Shown: positions 26,883 to 36,557, counted from the first letter of the stretch. The stretch: DNA of 64,000 bases from Bradyrhizobium sp. CCBAU 051011 (GCF_009930815.1 NZ_CP022222.1:2646501-2710500), one strand, 5' to 3'. Translations and numbers: made by a program. Notes: generated from the sequence alone by a model not told the origin.

Positions 26883-26931
26883 GCACGGGAGTTGATGGGT
26901 ATCGCTGCGCTCTACCCATCCTACGGGTCGT
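26883..26931. repeat. Intergenic repeat, family E
   Basis: GGAGTTGATGGGTATCGCTG then CGCTCTACCCATCCTACGGG. An inverted piece (GAGCGCAGCGATACCCATCA) sits at 26857-26876, making a palindrome with it. Confidence 0.75.
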
Positions 26932-27059
26932 TCCGGTTAGGCATTCCGCTTAACGGAAAACGTCAGCGCCTTGCCGCTGTTGATACCATACGGCATGATC
27001 GCGCTGACCAAAATTCAAAGCCGCAAATCAATGCGGCGCGCCGACAAGGGAGGCCTTCC

Positions 27060-28268
27060 ATGAAAAGAGCAATAACAGGCATGATTGCCGCCGCATTGGC
27101 GATGTCGGCGACTGCCGCATTGGCGCAGGGCAAGCCGCCGCTCAAGCTCGGCGGCATTCTCGACATGTCGGGCCTTTACGCCGATATCACCGGGCCGGGC
27201 TCGGAGACCGCCGCGAAGATGGCGGTGGAGGATTTCGGCGGCGAGGTGCTGGGGCGCAAGGTCGAGATCGTCGCGGCCGATCATCTCAACAAGGCCGATC
27301 TTGCCGCCAGCATCGCGCGGGACATGCTCGACAACCAGGGCGTCGAGATGCTGTATGACGTGGCGGCATCCGCGACCGCGCTTGCCGCCGGCGAGATCGC
27401 GAAGGCGCGCAACAAGATCGTGATGTATAGCGGCCCGGCCTCGATCCGCCTCAGCAACGAGGCCTGCGGGCCCTACACCGTGCACTATTCCTACGACACC
27501 TTTGCGCAGGCCAACGTCACCGGGCTTGCCACCGTCAAGTCCGGCTTCGAGACCTGGTTCTTTCTCACCGCCGATTATGCCTTCGGCCAGGACCTGGAGA
27601 AGGACACGACTAACGTGGTGGTGAAGGCCGGCGGCAAGGTGCTCGGCGGCGTCAAGCATCCGCTCAATACGTCGGATTTTTCATCATTCCTGTTGCAGGC
27701 GCAGAGCTCGAAGGCGAAGGTTGTCGGGCTTGCGAATGCCGGCGGCGATACCATCAATGCGATCAAGCAGGCGGCGGAATTCGGCCTGACCCGGAGCGGC
27801 GGCCAAAAGCTCTCGCCGCTGCTCGCCTTCGTCACCGATATCGACAGCGTCGGGCTGGAGACCGCGCAGGGCCTGCTGCTCGCTGAGGCTTTTTATTGGG
27901 ACCTCAACGACGACACCCGTGCATTCTCGAAACGCTTCATGGAGCGCGTCAAGCGGCCGCCGACCGCGGCGCAGGCCAGCGTCTATTCGTCGGTCCTGCA
28001 TTATTTGAAAGCCGTGAAGGCCGCGAACACCACGGATGCGGCGGCGGTCATGAAGATGATGAAGGAGACGCCGGTCAACGACATGTTCGCCAAGAACGGC
28101 AAGATCCGCGAGGACGGCCGCATGGTGCACGACATGTATCTGTTCGAGGTCAAGAAGCCGTCGGAGTCGAAGGCGCGCTGGGATTATTACAAGCTGCTGG
28201 CGACGATCCCGGGCGGCGAGGCGTTCCAGCCGCTGGAAGCCTCGCGCTGCCCGCTGGTGAAGAAGTGA
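27060..28268 (+). CDS. ABC transporter substrate-binding protein (branched-chain amino-acid type)
   Basis: 402 residues. Signal peptide AITGMIAAALAMSATAALAQ, then the periplasmic-binding-protein type I fold of the LivJ/LivK class: LKLGGILDMSGLYADITGPG, MAVEDFGGEVLGRKVEIV and a second lobe from about 150. In Bradyrhizobium such orphan LivK-like proteins often bind aromatic acids or amides. It lies ahead of an enoyl-CoA hydratase and a VOC gene in the same direction, but no permease or ATPase gene is near. Confidence 0.88.
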   Translation: MKRAITGMIAAALAMSATAALAQGKPPLKLGGILDMSGLYADITGPGSETAAKMAVEDFGGEVLGRKVEIVAADHLNKADLAASIARDMLDNQGVEMLYDVAASATALAAGEIAKARNKIVMYSGPASIRLSNEACGPYTVHYSYDTFAQANVTGLATVKSGFETWFFLTADYAFGQDLEKDTTNVVVKAGGKVLGGVKHPLNTSDFSSFLLQAQSSKAKVVGLANAGGDTINAIKQAAEFGLTRSGGQKLSPLLAFVTDIDSVGLETAQGLLLAEAFYWDLNDDTRAFSKRFMERVKRPPTAAQASVYSSVLHYLKAVKAANTTDAAAVMKMMKETPVNDMFAKNGKIREDGRMVHDMYLFEVKKPSESKARWDYYKLLATIPGGEAFQPLEASRCPLVKK

Positions 28269-28276
28269 CGCAAAGC

Positions 28277-28357
28277 GTCATCCCGGGGCGATGCGCAGCA
28301 TCGAACCCGGGATCTCGAGATTCCGGGTCTGGTCCTTCGGACCATCCCGGAATGACG
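28277..28357. repeat. Palindromic intergenic repeat, family D
   Basis: GCGTCATCCCGGGGCGATGC at one end and CATCCCGGAATGACGC at the other, with the inner pair CCCGGGATCTCGAGATTCCGGG. It separates two co-directional genes. Confidence 0.75.
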
Positions 28358-28392
28358 CCGGCAACAAACCAACAACAACGAAAGCACGACAC

Positions 28393-29187
28393 ATGAGCGC
28401 AAACGAAATGGTCCTCCAGGAGCTCGAACAGGGCTTGCTCACCATCACCATGAACCGCCCCGATCGGCGCAACGCGCTCAATCCGGACATGACGCGCGGG
28501 CTGGTGGAGGCGGCGCGCCGGGCGCAGGATGATCACGAGGTCCGCGCGGTGCTGATCAAGGGCGCGGGCGGCACGTTCTGCGTCGGCGGCGACGTCAAGT
28601 CGATGGCGGAGGGCAGGGCGCCACTTCCCTTCGAGGCCAAGATGGCGAACTTGCGCCGCGGCATGGAAGTCTCGCGCATCCTGCACCAGATGCCGAAGCC
28701 GGTGGTGGCGCAGCTCGACGGCGCAGCCGCCGGCGCCGGCCTTTCGATTGCGCTGTCCTGCGACCTGCGCGTCGCCAGCGCCTCCTGCAAGATCACCACC
28801 GCCTTCGCCAAGGTGGGCTTCTCCGGCGATTACGGCGGCACCTATTTTCTCACCCAGTTGCTCGGCAGCGCGAAGGCGCGCGAGCTCTATCTTCTGTCGC
28901 CGGTCCTGAGCGCGACCGAGGCCTATAACCTCGGCATGGTGACAAAGGTTGTGCCGGACGCCGACATCGACGCCGAGGCGCGTGATCTTGCGATGTCGCT
29001 GGCGCACGGGCCATCGATCGCGCTCGGCTATATCAAGCGCAACATCAATAATGCCGAGACCATGTCGCTGGAGGCGTGCTTTGATGGCGAAGCGATCCAT
29101 CACACGCGCGCCGGCGACACCGCCGACCACAAGGAAGCGGCAAAAGCCTTTGTCGAGAAGCGCAAGCCCTTATTTCAGGGGCAGTGA
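28393..29187 (+). CDS. Enoyl-CoA hydratase/isomerase family protein
   Basis: 264 residues of crotonase fold. The oxyanion-hole segments are GTFCVGGDVKSM and LDGAAAGAGLSIAL. One catalytic glutamate position of classical hydratases (in GFSGDYGGTYFL) is Asp or Gly, which points to an isomerase or other crotonase reaction. The C-terminal helix ends EAAKAFVEKRKPLFQGQ. The gene stop is 1 base before the next ATG, so the two are translationally coupled. Confidence 0.88.
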   Translation: MSANEMVLQELEQGLLTITMNRPDRRNALNPDMTRGLVEAARRAQDDHEVRAVLIKGAGGTFCVGGDVKSMAEGRAPLPFEAKMANLRRGMEVSRILHQMPKPVVAQLDGAAAGAGLSIALSCDLRVASASCKITTAFAKVGFSGDYGGTYFLTQLLGSAKARELYLLSPVLSATEAYNLGMVTKVVPDADIDAEARDLAMSLAHGPSIALGYIKRNINNAETMSLEACFDGEAIHHTRAGDTADHKEAAKAFVEKRKPLFQGQ

Positions 29188-29188
29188 G

Positions 29189-29950
29189 ATGGCGGAATAT
29201 CTCAGGCTGCGGCAGATCTGCCTGGTAGCGCCGCATCTCGAGCCGGTGATCTCGGACATCTCCGCGATCATGGGCCTCAATGTCTGCTACCGCGACGGCA
29301 ATGTCGCGAAGTATGGCCTGGAGAACGCGCTGCTGCCGGTCGACACGATCCTGCTCGAAGTGGTGGCGCCGACCCAGCCGGGCACCGCGGCAGGACGCTT
29401 CCTCGACAAGACCGGCGGCCGCGGCGGCTACATGGCGATCTTCTGCTGCGACGACCCCGATGCGCGTGGCAAGCACGCCAATGGAATGGGCGTGCGCACC
29501 GCGAACGTGATCACGCACGCGCCCTATCATGGCGTGCAACTGCATCCGCGTGACTGCCGCGCCGCGTTCATCGAGTTCAACCACACTGATGGCAGCGATG
29601 ATGTGCTGGGGCCCTATCCACCGGCCGGACCGGACTGGCAGAAGGCAATCCGGAAGAATGTGACGGTGGCGCTGACGGAAGTTCAGATGCAGAGCCCGGA
29701 TCCGCAGGGGCTGGCGGAGCATTGGGGGAAGATTTTGCGAGTCGCCGTCAGCAATGCGGGCGGCGAGCCTGAATTGCAGTTGCCCAATGCCAGCTTCCGT
29801 TTCGTTAAGGGCGCGAGCGATCTGATGAGCGGGTTGACGTTCAGGGTTGCCGATAGCGCGAAAGTGCGTGATGCCGCCAAGGCGAAGGGCTGCAAGGTGT
29901 CGGGCGACGCGTTCGATCTTTGTGGGGTGACGTTCAGCCTGGTGGCGTGA
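29189..29950 (+). CDS. VOC family / glyoxalase-like protein
   Basis: 253 residues, a tandem VOC-like protein: RLRQICLVAPHLEPVISDIS opens the first half, and VTVALTEVQMQSPDPQGLAE the second. A possible metal site lies around AFIEFNHTDG. The ATG overlaps the upstream gene end region by spacing of one base, so it is co-expressed with the crotonase. Substrate unknown; an acyl-CoA-linked ring-cleavage or lyase step is conceivable. Confidence 0.75.
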   Translation: MAEYLRLRQICLVAPHLEPVISDISAIMGLNVCYRDGNVAKYGLENALLPVDTILLEVVAPTQPGTAAGRFLDKTGGRGGYMAIFCCDDPDARGKHANGMGVRTANVITHAPYHGVQLHPRDCRAAFIEFNHTDGSDDVLGPYPPAGPDWQKAIRKNVTVALTEVQMQSPDPQGLAEHWGKILRVAVSNAGGEPELQLPNASFRFVKGASDLMSGLTFRVADSAKVRDAAKAKGCKVSGDAFDLCGVTFSLVA

Positions 29951-29959
29951 GCGCCGTGC

Positions 29960-30120
29960 TTCCCCTCTCCCCTTGTGGGAGAGGGTGGATCAATCGCGCG
30001 GAAGCGCGATTGAGACGGGTGAGGGGTCTGTCTCCGCAAACACAGATCTCTCATGCGGAGAGAACCCCTCATCCGGCGGACTGCGTCTGCCACCTTCTCC
30101 GACAAGGGGAGAAGGGAAGG
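29960..30120. repeat. Palindromic intergenic repeat, family A
   Basis: Ends CCTCTCCCCTTGTGGGAGAG and CTTCTCCGACAAGGGGAGAA, with the inner pair GGGGTCTGTCTCCGC / GCGGAGAGAACCCC. It lies between convergent genes. Confidence 0.8.
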
Positions 30121-30137
30121 GACGCAAGTGGCGCGTC

Positions 30138-30938
30138 TCAGCGCCCCTTGAAATTCGCGACGCGGCGTTCCGCCGTCGCTTTGACGCCTTCCTTGAAATC
30201 CTCCGTCGCGCGGAGTTTTGTCTGCTCGACGAGTTCGTGGTTGGTGGCAGCGAGCACGCGGTCGGCGAGGCCGGCGCGCATGGTGGCGCGGGTCGAGATC
30301 AGGCCGAGTGGCGAGCATTCGGCGATTTCTGCCGCGAGCTTCATTGCTTCAGCCCGCACCTGGTCCTGCGGCACGCAGACATTGGCGAGGCCCATCCTTG
30401 TTGCTTCCTCGCCGGTGACGCGGCGGCTGGTGTAGAAAATCAGCTCCGCGTTGTTCTTGCCGACCAGTTCGGGAAGCGTCGCGGTGAGACCGAAGCCCGG
30501 GTGGAAGCCAAGCTTGGTGAAGTTCGCCGCGAAGCGCGCTTCGGGGCAGGTGACGCGGAAGTCGGCGGAGACGGCTAGACCTAGGCCGCCACCGATGGCT
30601 GCGCCATGAACGGCCGCAACGACCGGCTTCTTGTTGCGGAAGATGCGCACGGCCTGGACGTAGAGATGGTTGATCGGCAGGTTCGCCGCCGGATCCTTTT
30701 GCGCGCTCTCTTCCTGCTCCTGCCGCTTGGGGTCGGAGAAGTCGGCGCCGGCGCAGAACGCCTTGCCTTGCGCGGCAAGCACCGAAGCGCGGATTTCGAT
30801 GTCGTTGTCGAACTCTTCCAGCGCGTCCGCGATCTGGTTGATCAGCGAGACGTCGAAGAAGTTCAGCGGCGGTTTGCGGATTTCGATCAGGCCGACATGC
30901 CCGTGCTTCTCGACGCCGATATCAGTGTATTTGCTCAT
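30138..30938 (-). CDS. Enoyl-CoA hydratase family protein
   Basis: 266 residues, crotonase fold: VGLIEIRKPPLNFFDVSL, oxyanion hole GKAFCAGADF and HGAAIGGGLGLAVSADFRV, then the NFTKLGFHPGFG segment. The usual second catalytic Glu is replaced in the FHPGFG region, so the exact reaction is open. It lies 39 bases after the stop side of the acyl-CoA dehydrogenase gene and is probably in one operon with it. Confidence 0.9.
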   Translation of the reverse strand: MSKYTDIGVEKHGHVGLIEIRKPPLNFFDVSLINQIADALEEFDNDIEIRASVLAAQGKAFCAGADFSDPKRQEQEESAQKDPAANLPINHLYVQAVRIFRNKKPVVAAVHGAAIGGGLGLAVSADFRVTCPEARFAANFTKLGFHPGFGLTATLPELVGKNNAELIFYTSRRVTGEEATRMGLANVCVPQDQVRAEAMKLAAEIAECSPLGLISTRATMRAGLADRVLAATNHELVEQTKLRATEDFKEGVKATAERRVANFKGR

Positions 30939-30977
30939 GAGCTTTCCTCGTTGAATTAGCGCAAGCCAAGCCGCGCG

Positions 30978-32138
30978 CTAGCGCAGACCAAGCCCGCGGG
31001 CGATGATGCCGCGCAGCACCTCGGTGGTGCCGCCCTGAATCGTCAGCTTGGGCGCGGTCTTGATGGCGAAGTCGAGCTGCTTTTCCAGCGTCTCGCGGTT
31101 GGTTGCGGTCTCCTCGACAAAGGCGGCGAGCTCGCGCACGCGATGCGGCAACTGCTGCTCCCAGATGGTGCCGATGTCCTTGACGATGGACGCCTCGACC
31201 ACCGGCTCCTTGCCGGCTTGCAGCATGCCCGCGACTGAGACCGACATGCGCCGCATGGTGTGCACTTGCGCCACCAGCCGGCCGATGCCTTCGGCGCTGC
31301 GAGTGTCCGGGTCCTTGCCGACGGCGCGGACGAGTTCGGTCAGCACGTAATAGGTTTCGAGGAAGCGCTCGGGGCCGCTTCGTTCATAGGCGAGCTCGCT
31401 CGTCGCCTGTTTCCAGGCGCCGTCGATTTCGCCGAGCACGTGATCGTCGGGAACGAAGTAGTCGGTGAACACGACTTCGTTGAATTCATACTGCCCGGTG
31501 ATCTGGCCGATCGGGTTCACCTGGATGCCCGGCTGCTTCATCTTGACCAGGAATTGCGTTAGCCCATGGCGGCGGTTCTCTTTCGTCGGTGGCGACGTCC
31601 GGAAGATCGCGATCATGTAGTCGGCGATATGGGCCGAAGAGGTCCAGATCTTGGTGCCGTTGATCAGATAGCCGCCATCAGTCTTGGTGGCGCGGGTTTT
31701 CGCCGCGAACAGATCGGAGCCTGAGTTCGGCTCGCTCATGCCGATGGCAAAGCAGATTTCGCCTTTGCAGATGCGCGGCAGGATCTCCATCTTGATGTGC
31801 TCGGGCGCGTATTTCAAAAGCACCGGGCCGCTCTGGCGGTCGGCGACGAAGAAGCGCCGCGTCGGCGCGTTCGCCACGCGCATTTCCTCGGTCACCACGT
31901 AACGCTCGAGGAACGAGCGCTCGTGGCCGCCATATTTCTTCGGCCAGGTCATGCCGAGCCAGCCGCGTTCGCCGACCTTTCGGGAAAATTCCGGCACGTC
32001 GGTATCTTCGCGGTTCGGCTTGTGCGGATCGAAAGTGCCAGCGGCGATTTCTTCGGCGAGGAAGGCGCGCACTTCCTTGCGCAATTGTTCGCATTTGGGC
32101 GGCAGGCGGATCGGGTCGAAACGGAGGGCTGCAGTCAT
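30978..32138 (-). CDS. Acyl-CoA dehydrogenase, catalytic-type subunit
   Basis: 386 residues. All three domains are present: the helical N-domain (GWLGMTWPKKYGG), the beta domain with the FAD/substrate signature FAIGMSEPNSGSDL and WTSSAHIADY, and a C-domain with ERSGPERFLETYYV and LTIQGGTTEVLRGIIARGLG. It is paired head-to-tail with a second dehydrogenase-like gene, as in heteromeric FadE pairs acting on bulky acyl-CoAs. Confidence 0.92.
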   Translation of the reverse strand: MTAALRFDPIRLPPKCEQLRKEVRAFLAEEIAAGTFDPHKPNREDTDVPEFSRKVGERGWLGMTWPKKYGGHERSFLERYVVTEEMRVANAPTRRFFVADRQSGPVLLKYAPEHIKMEILPRICKGEICFAIGMSEPNSGSDLFAAKTRATKTDGGYLINGTKIWTSSAHIADYMIAIFRTSPPTKENRRHGLTQFLVKMKQPGIQVNPIGQITGQYEFNEVVFTDYFVPDDHVLGEIDGAWKQATSELAYERSGPERFLETYYVLTELVRAVGKDPDTRSAEGIGRLVAQVHTMRRMSVSVAGMLQAGKEPVVEASIVKDIGTIWEQQLPHRVRELAAFVEETATNRETLEKQLDFAIKTAPKLTIQGGTTEVLRGIIARGLGLR

Positions 32139-32172
32139 TGCTAATCTCTATGCAGGCAAATCGGTATTGACG

Positions 32173-33267
32173 TCAGCGCGAGGCCACCAGCGGCCACAGT
32201 TCGTCGGCGCCTCTGATACAGACGAGCTTGCCGAGCTCGACCGCCCAGTAGCTCTCCGAGCCGAAATCGTCGCGCCAGGCCAGCGCGCGCAGCGAATAGC
32301 GATGCAGGATGTGCTCGACGGTGAAGCCGATCGCGCCGTGCACCTGATGGGCAATCGCGCCGCCTTTTTCCGCTGCTTCCGAGCAGCGGATTTTTGCCGC
32401 CACCGCTTCGAGAAACACTTCGTCGTCGAAGGAGGTGGCGTTGGCGATGGCGTCTGCGGCGGAGGTGGCCGCCGCGAGCGCCGCCGCCGACTCGCCGGCG
32501 AGGCGCGCCAGATTGTGCTGCACGGCCTGGAATTTCGAGATCTTTTTCTCGAACGCAACGCGCTCGTTGGAATAGCGCACGGAAATTTCCAGCATCGATT
32601 CCAAAGCGCCGGCGATCTGCAACGCCCGAGCGACGCCGCCCATCAGCATCAGCCGGGTCTGGTCGAAACCATCAGGCGCGGGCTTGGTCGTGACCGGCTG
32701 CACCTTGTCGAGCGTCACCGTATCGGAGTTGTCGCCGCCGAGGCCGATCCCAGCCTCGATCCGACACTTGCTGGCATCGACCAGCGCGATGGAGAAACTG
32801 CCCTTGGCATCGCCAGCGAGCACCGCAAAATGTTTTGCGGCCTTGGCAAACGGCACGCCGCGCGCCCGGCCTGACAGGCTGCCGTCGGCATTGACGGTAA
32901 TCCGGTCTTTCGGGCTCGCGGGCACCACCGTCATCTCGCCGTCGGGCGAAGCGATTTTGGCCTGTGCCAGCAGCCAGCCGGCCAGCATGGTTTCGGCGAG
33001 CGGGACTGCGACGGCAAAACGTCCGGCGGCGCTGAGAACGCTAAAACCTTCGGCGAGCGAGGCGCCCGAGCCGCCGCAATCTTCCGGCACCCAGGCCAGC
33101 GGCAGGCCGGCTTCCGTCAGCGCCTGCCACAGCGGGGCTTTCCACTCGCCCTGCTTGTCGCGATTGATGGTTTGGGCGTCGGCGAGGTCGGCGAAGATTT
33201 TCTCCGCGGTCTCGGCAACGATGTTCTCACTCTCCGCCACAGCGTTCCCCGATGTTGAGATTGGCAT
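32173..33267 (-). CDS. Acyl-CoA dehydrogenase, partner-type subunit
   Basis: 364 residues with the same fold but degenerate signatures: AWVPEDCGGSGASLAEGFSV, a shortened beta domain (VPASPKDRITVNADGSLSGR) and a C-domain ending YSLRALAWRDDFGSESYW. The classic substrate-binding Ser-rich motif of the beta domain is missing. Its gene precedes the catalytic-type gene by 34 bases. Together they resemble alpha2beta2 acyl-CoA dehydrogenases in which one subunit supplies half of the FAD site. Confidence 0.85.
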   Translation of the reverse strand: MPISTSGNAVAESENIVAETAEKIFADLADAQTINRDKQGEWKAPLWQALTEAGLPLAWVPEDCGGSGASLAEGFSVLSAAGRFAVAVPLAETMLAGWLLAQAKIASPDGEMTVVPASPKDRITVNADGSLSGRARGVPFAKAAKHFAVLAGDAKGSFSIALVDASKCRIEAGIGLGGDNSDTVTLDKVQPVTTKPAPDGFDQTRLMLMGGVARALQIAGALESMLEISVRYSNERVAFEKKISKFQAVQHNLARLAGESAAALAAATSAADAIANATSFDDEVFLEAVAAKIRCSEAAEKGGAIAHQVHGAIGFTVEHILHRYSLRALAWRDDFGSESYWAVELGKLVCIRGADELWPLVASR

Positions 33268-33521
33268 GCCAGTCCCGACAATTGTGCCGGGTTCGGCTGC
33301 GGTCTTTTCTTGCGCTCAATGATGAGCAAAAGCCATAGCCGTGACAAGCGCTGTCCGCAGGGCGGCATGAGGCGGTGGCATGATGATCGCGGGCGAAGAA
33401 TAAATTCCGCGCAACGGACTTCTTCGGATTTGCACGCGGTTTGCCGCGCGATATGGTAGCCACTGAAGCCCTCTCCATGGGCGGATCGAAACCCAGCCAA
33501 AAGCAACAAGAGGAAATGCGG

Positions 33522-34304
33522 ATGTCGAAGGATGGTTTGTGCGCGATTGTCACCGGTTCAGCTTCCGGTTTGGGAGCGGCGACTGCAGCCATTCTGGCAA
33601 AGGGCGGCGCGCGCATCGTCGTGAACTATTCCAACAGCAAGGCGGAAGCGGAAGCCACGGCCGATCTCTGCCGCAGCGCGGGCGCCGAAGTCGTGGTGGT
33701 GCAGGGCGACGTGTCGCGCGACGAGGACTGCAAGAAGATCGCGGCCGCGGCCGTGCCGTGGGGGCGCCTCGACGTTCTCGTCAATAATGCCGGCACCACC
33801 AAGCACGTGCCGCATCACGATCTCGACGGGCTAACGGCTGAGGACTTTCAGCGCATCTATGCGGTGAATACGATCGGCCCGTTCCAGATGATCCGCGCCG
33901 CGCGCGCGCAGCTCGAGGCCGGCGCGAAAGCTTCGGGGCGGGCGTCCGCCGTGGTCAACGTGTCGTCGGTCGCCGGCATTTCCGGCGGCGGTTCGTCGGT
34001 TGCCTATGCCGCGAGCAAGGGCGCGCTCAACACCATGACGCAATCGCTGGCGCGGGCGCTGGCGCCCTTGATCCGCGTCAACACGGTGTGCCCCGGCTAT
34101 ATCGATACGCCCTGGTTCACCAAGGGCCGCGGCGAGGCCGGCGCCAAGGCGGTGCGCGACGCCGTGGTGGCGAAGGTGCCGCTGAAGATGGCGTCGACCG
34201 CGGAGGATATCGCGCAGCTCGTGTGTTTCCTGGCGTCGCCGGCGTCGAGCAACATGACCGGCGAGTTCGTGCGCATGGATGCGGGCATGCATCTGGTGTT
34301 GTGA
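33522..34304 (+). CDS. Short-chain dehydrogenase/reductase (SDR)
   Basis: 260 residues of classical SDR: cofactor motif TGSASGLGAATAAI (about 11-24), NNAG at about 89, catalytic Ser in VNVSSVAG and YAASK (Tyr/Lys). The cofactor loop NYSNSKAEAE suggests NADP or NAD without clear choice. ATG 33522 has GAGG 8 bases before. It is divergent from the dehydrogenase operon, consistent with a 3-hydroxyacyl step of the same pathway, but that is inference. Confidence 0.9.
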   Translation: MSKDGLCAIVTGSASGLGAATAAILAKGGARIVVNYSNSKAEAEATADLCRSAGAEVVVVQGDVSRDEDCKKIAAAAVPWGRLDVLVNNAGTTKHVPHHDLDGLTAEDFQRIYAVNTIGPFQMIRAARAQLEAGAKASGRASAVVNVSSVAGISGGGSSVAYAASKGALNTMTQSLARALAPLIRVNTVCPGYIDTPWFTKGRGEAGAKAVRDAVVAKVPLKMASTAEDIAQLVCFLASPASSNMTGEFVRMDAGMHLVL

Positions 34305-34314
34305 GATCTCACCC

Positions 34315-34395
34315 GTAGCCCGGATGGAGCGAAGCGCAATCCGGGGCCACTGCCGCTGTCGTTCCCGGATTTCGCTTCGCTCCATCCGGGCTACG
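34315..34395. repeat. Palindromic intergenic repeat, family C
   Basis: GTAGCCCGGATGGAGCGAAG and the inverted CTTCGCTCCATCCGGGCTAC, between convergent genes. Confidence 0.85.
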
Positions 34396-34414
34396 GTCTG
34401 ATGCGGCTACGCTG

Positions 34415-34693
34415 TCACCGGTTGCCCGGATCGGAAATCATTCCCCTCGCGACCAGCCGGTTCCAGATGAACAGCACCACCAGCGCGCCGATCGTTGCGG
34501 TGATGAAGCCGGCGCCCTGATCGGGGCTGTAATGGCCGATCGCCTGGCCGATCCAGGTCGCCAGAAACGCGCCGGCGATGCCGAGCACCGTGGTCAGGAT
34601 GAAGCCGGTTGGGTTGTTCTGGCCCGGCGAAAGGATACGCGCGATGATGCCGGCGACAAAGCCGACGACGATGATCCAGATAATGCCGCCCAT
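34415..34693 (-). CDS. GlsB/YeaQ/YmgE family stress-response membrane protein
   Basis: 92 residues with three predicted transmembrane helices (IIWIIVVGFVAGIIARIL, GFILTTVLGIAGAFLATWIG and ITATIGALVVLFIW). This is the transglycosylase-associated (Tag) protein family, commonly stress-induced. AAGGGACTT precedes the ATG. No EcfG box was seen. Confidence 0.92.
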   Translation of the reverse strand: MGGIIWIIVVGFVAGIIARILSPGQNNPTGFILTTVLGIAGAFLATWIGQAIGHYSPDQGAGFITATIGALVVLFIWNRLVARGMISDPGNR

Positions 34694-34763
34694 GGGAAGT
34701 CCCTTTCCAATGCGTCGATGGTGATGCAGCGCGGTGCGGCATGCGCACCGCGCTGACGCGGCG

Positions 34764-35336
34764 TCAAATCCGTCCCGACATTTCGTTGTCGTCCGGCAGT
34801 CGCCCGTCCGGCGTCAGGTGATTGACGACGTCAGGCAGATACTGGCTGAGGCCTTGCAGCAAATCGTCGCGCGACAGGCCGCTCTGCGACGAGAGCTGAT
34901 CGATCTCATCGGCGCCGAGCGCGTTGGCGAGATCGCCGGGCGCGACCTGCTTGTTGGGACCGTTGCTGACCCAGGAGTCGGCCTGATCGCCAAGGCCGTT
35001 CTGTTGCAACTGCTTCATGAGGTCGCCGAGGCCGCCGTTGAGGATGGTGCCGGCCGCTCCGCCCGCGAGCAGGCCGCCCAATCCGCCTTTGAGCATGTCG
35101 CTGAGGCCACCGCCGCCGGGTAGACCGGCCTGCACGTTGCCAGGCGCGGGCGCCGGCGCCGGTTGCGGCGCGGAGCCGGTCTGGTTGCCGCTGAAATGCT
35201 TGATGCCTTTCCAGGCCAGCAGCGCCAGGATCGCCATGGTCAAGGGCGACATTCCGCCGCCGCCGGATTGTTCGCTGGGGCGGCTCGGGCCGCGCGGGCC
35301 ATTCTGCATGCCGTTGAGTACGTCGAGTAAACCCAT
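34764..35336 (-). CDS. YidB / DUF937 family protein
   Basis: 190 residues. MGLLDVLNGMQ, a short hydrophobic helix (PLTMAILALLAWKGIKHF), a Pro/Gly-rich linker, then the DUF937 core (GLGGLLAGGAAGTILNGGLG and ALGADEIDQLSSQSGLSRDD). The family is small, abundant and of unknown role. GGAGG precedes the start. Confidence 0.88.
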   Translation of the reverse strand: MGLLDVLNGMQNGPRGPSRPSEQSGGGGMSPLTMAILALLAWKGIKHFSGNQTGSAPQPAPAPAPGNVQAGLPGGGGLSDMLKGGLGGLLAGGAAGTILNGGLGDLMKQLQQNGLGDQADSWVSNGPNKQVAPGDLANALGADEIDQLSSQSGLSRDDLLQGLSQYLPDVVNHLTPDGRLPDDNEMSGRI

Positions 35337-35485
35337 GGTCGTGTCCTCCGCGTAGCCCCGCGCGAAACATAAAGTCGGCCCATGACGGTTACAAGGTGAC
35401 GGTTACAAGTCGCCCGGCGATGCGTCCGATAGGCACTGGCTGATGGTTCTGCTATCGAGGCCTGTTGCAACGCGATGGGTGTCAA

Positions 35486-36493
35486 ATGGTTTCGGGCCAG
35501 ACGATCGGTGTCGCGGGGGCGGGCAGCATCGGCTGCTTCGTCGGCGGCATGCTGGCGGCCGGCGGCCGCCGCGTCGCGCTGCTGGCGCGTCCGCGCGTCA
35601 TTACTGAAATCGAAGCCAATGGCCTGCGGCCGACGAGCTTTGAAGGCTTTGACCAAACCATCACGCGCGATCGGTTCGCATTGTCGGAAAATCCTAGCGT
35701 GTTTGAGAATGCCGGCGTCGTGCTGGTCACGGTCAAGAGCGCGGATACCGCTGCCATGGCTGATCTCATCGCCCGGCACGCACCATCAGATGCGGTCGTG
35801 GTCAGCCTGCAGAACGGCGTCGGCAATGCGACCGTGCTCCGTAATCGCCTGCCGGGCCGGCGCGTGCTCGGCGGCATGGTGCCGTTCAATGTGATTGCGC
35901 TCGGCAATGGGCGGTTTCATCGCGCCACCTCGGGCGACATCGTGATCGAACAGGACGCGGCGCGCACGGCGGAGATGCTGTCGGTGCCGGACTTGAAGGT
36001 GCGGCCGACCGCCAACATCGAGGGCGTGCAATGGGGCAAGCTGCTGCTCAATCTCAACAACGCGCTCAATGCGCTGGCCGACCTGCCGCTGCGGCGGCAG
36101 TTGGCGCAACGAGAATGGCGGCGACTGTTCGCCGATCAGGTCACTGAGGCGCTGGCGGCAATCAAGGCCGAAGGCATCAAGCCGGTCTCGCCGACGCCGA
36201 TCCCGTTCGGCTGGATGCCGTCGCTGCTGCGCCTGCCGGATCCGGTCTTCGAAGCGCTGCTCGGGCGTACCATGAAGATCGATCCCGAGGCGCGCTCGTC
36301 GATGTGGGAGGATCTGCAGCACCGCCGCCGCACCGAGGTCGACTATCTGCAGGGCGTCATCACCGGGATTGCCGATCGCCGCGGGCTGGATGCGCCGCTG
36401 TCGCGCCGGATCGTGGAATTGATCCGGCAGGCCGAGCGGAACGCCAACGGCTCGCCCGGCCTGACGCCGGAGCAGATTCGCGCGCGCGATTGA
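35486..36493 (+). CDS. 2-dehydropantoate 2-reductase family protein
   Basis: 335 residues. Rossmann motif GVAGAGSIGCFVGGMLAAGG (about 6-25), SADTAAMADL and SLQNGVGNATVL in the N-domain, and a helical C-domain with WGKLLLNLNNALNALADL carrying the catalytic Lys. The reaction of the type enzyme is NADPH reduction of ketopantoate, but Bradyrhizobium has many paralogues; a second is at 48665-49633. TTG at 35465 would extend it by 7 codons. Confidence 0.85.
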   Translation: MVSGQTIGVAGAGSIGCFVGGMLAAGGRRVALLARPRVITEIEANGLRPTSFEGFDQTITRDRFALSENPSVFENAGVVLVTVKSADTAAMADLIARHAPSDAVVVSLQNGVGNATVLRNRLPGRRVLGGMVPFNVIALGNGRFHRATSGDIVIEQDAARTAEMLSVPDLKVRPTANIEGVQWGKLLLNLNNALNALADLPLRRQLAQREWRRLFADQVTEALAAIKAEGIKPVSPTPIPFGWMPSLLRLPDPVFEALLGRTMKIDPEARSSMWEDLQHRRRTEVDYLQGVITGIADRRGLDAPLSRRIVELIRQAERNANGSPGLTPEQIRARD

Positions 36494-36557
36494 TGGGCCT
36501 TGAAATGGTGCTGATCCGGCGCGAATTTCGTATCGCAAAGCCGATGGGAGAAGCGAG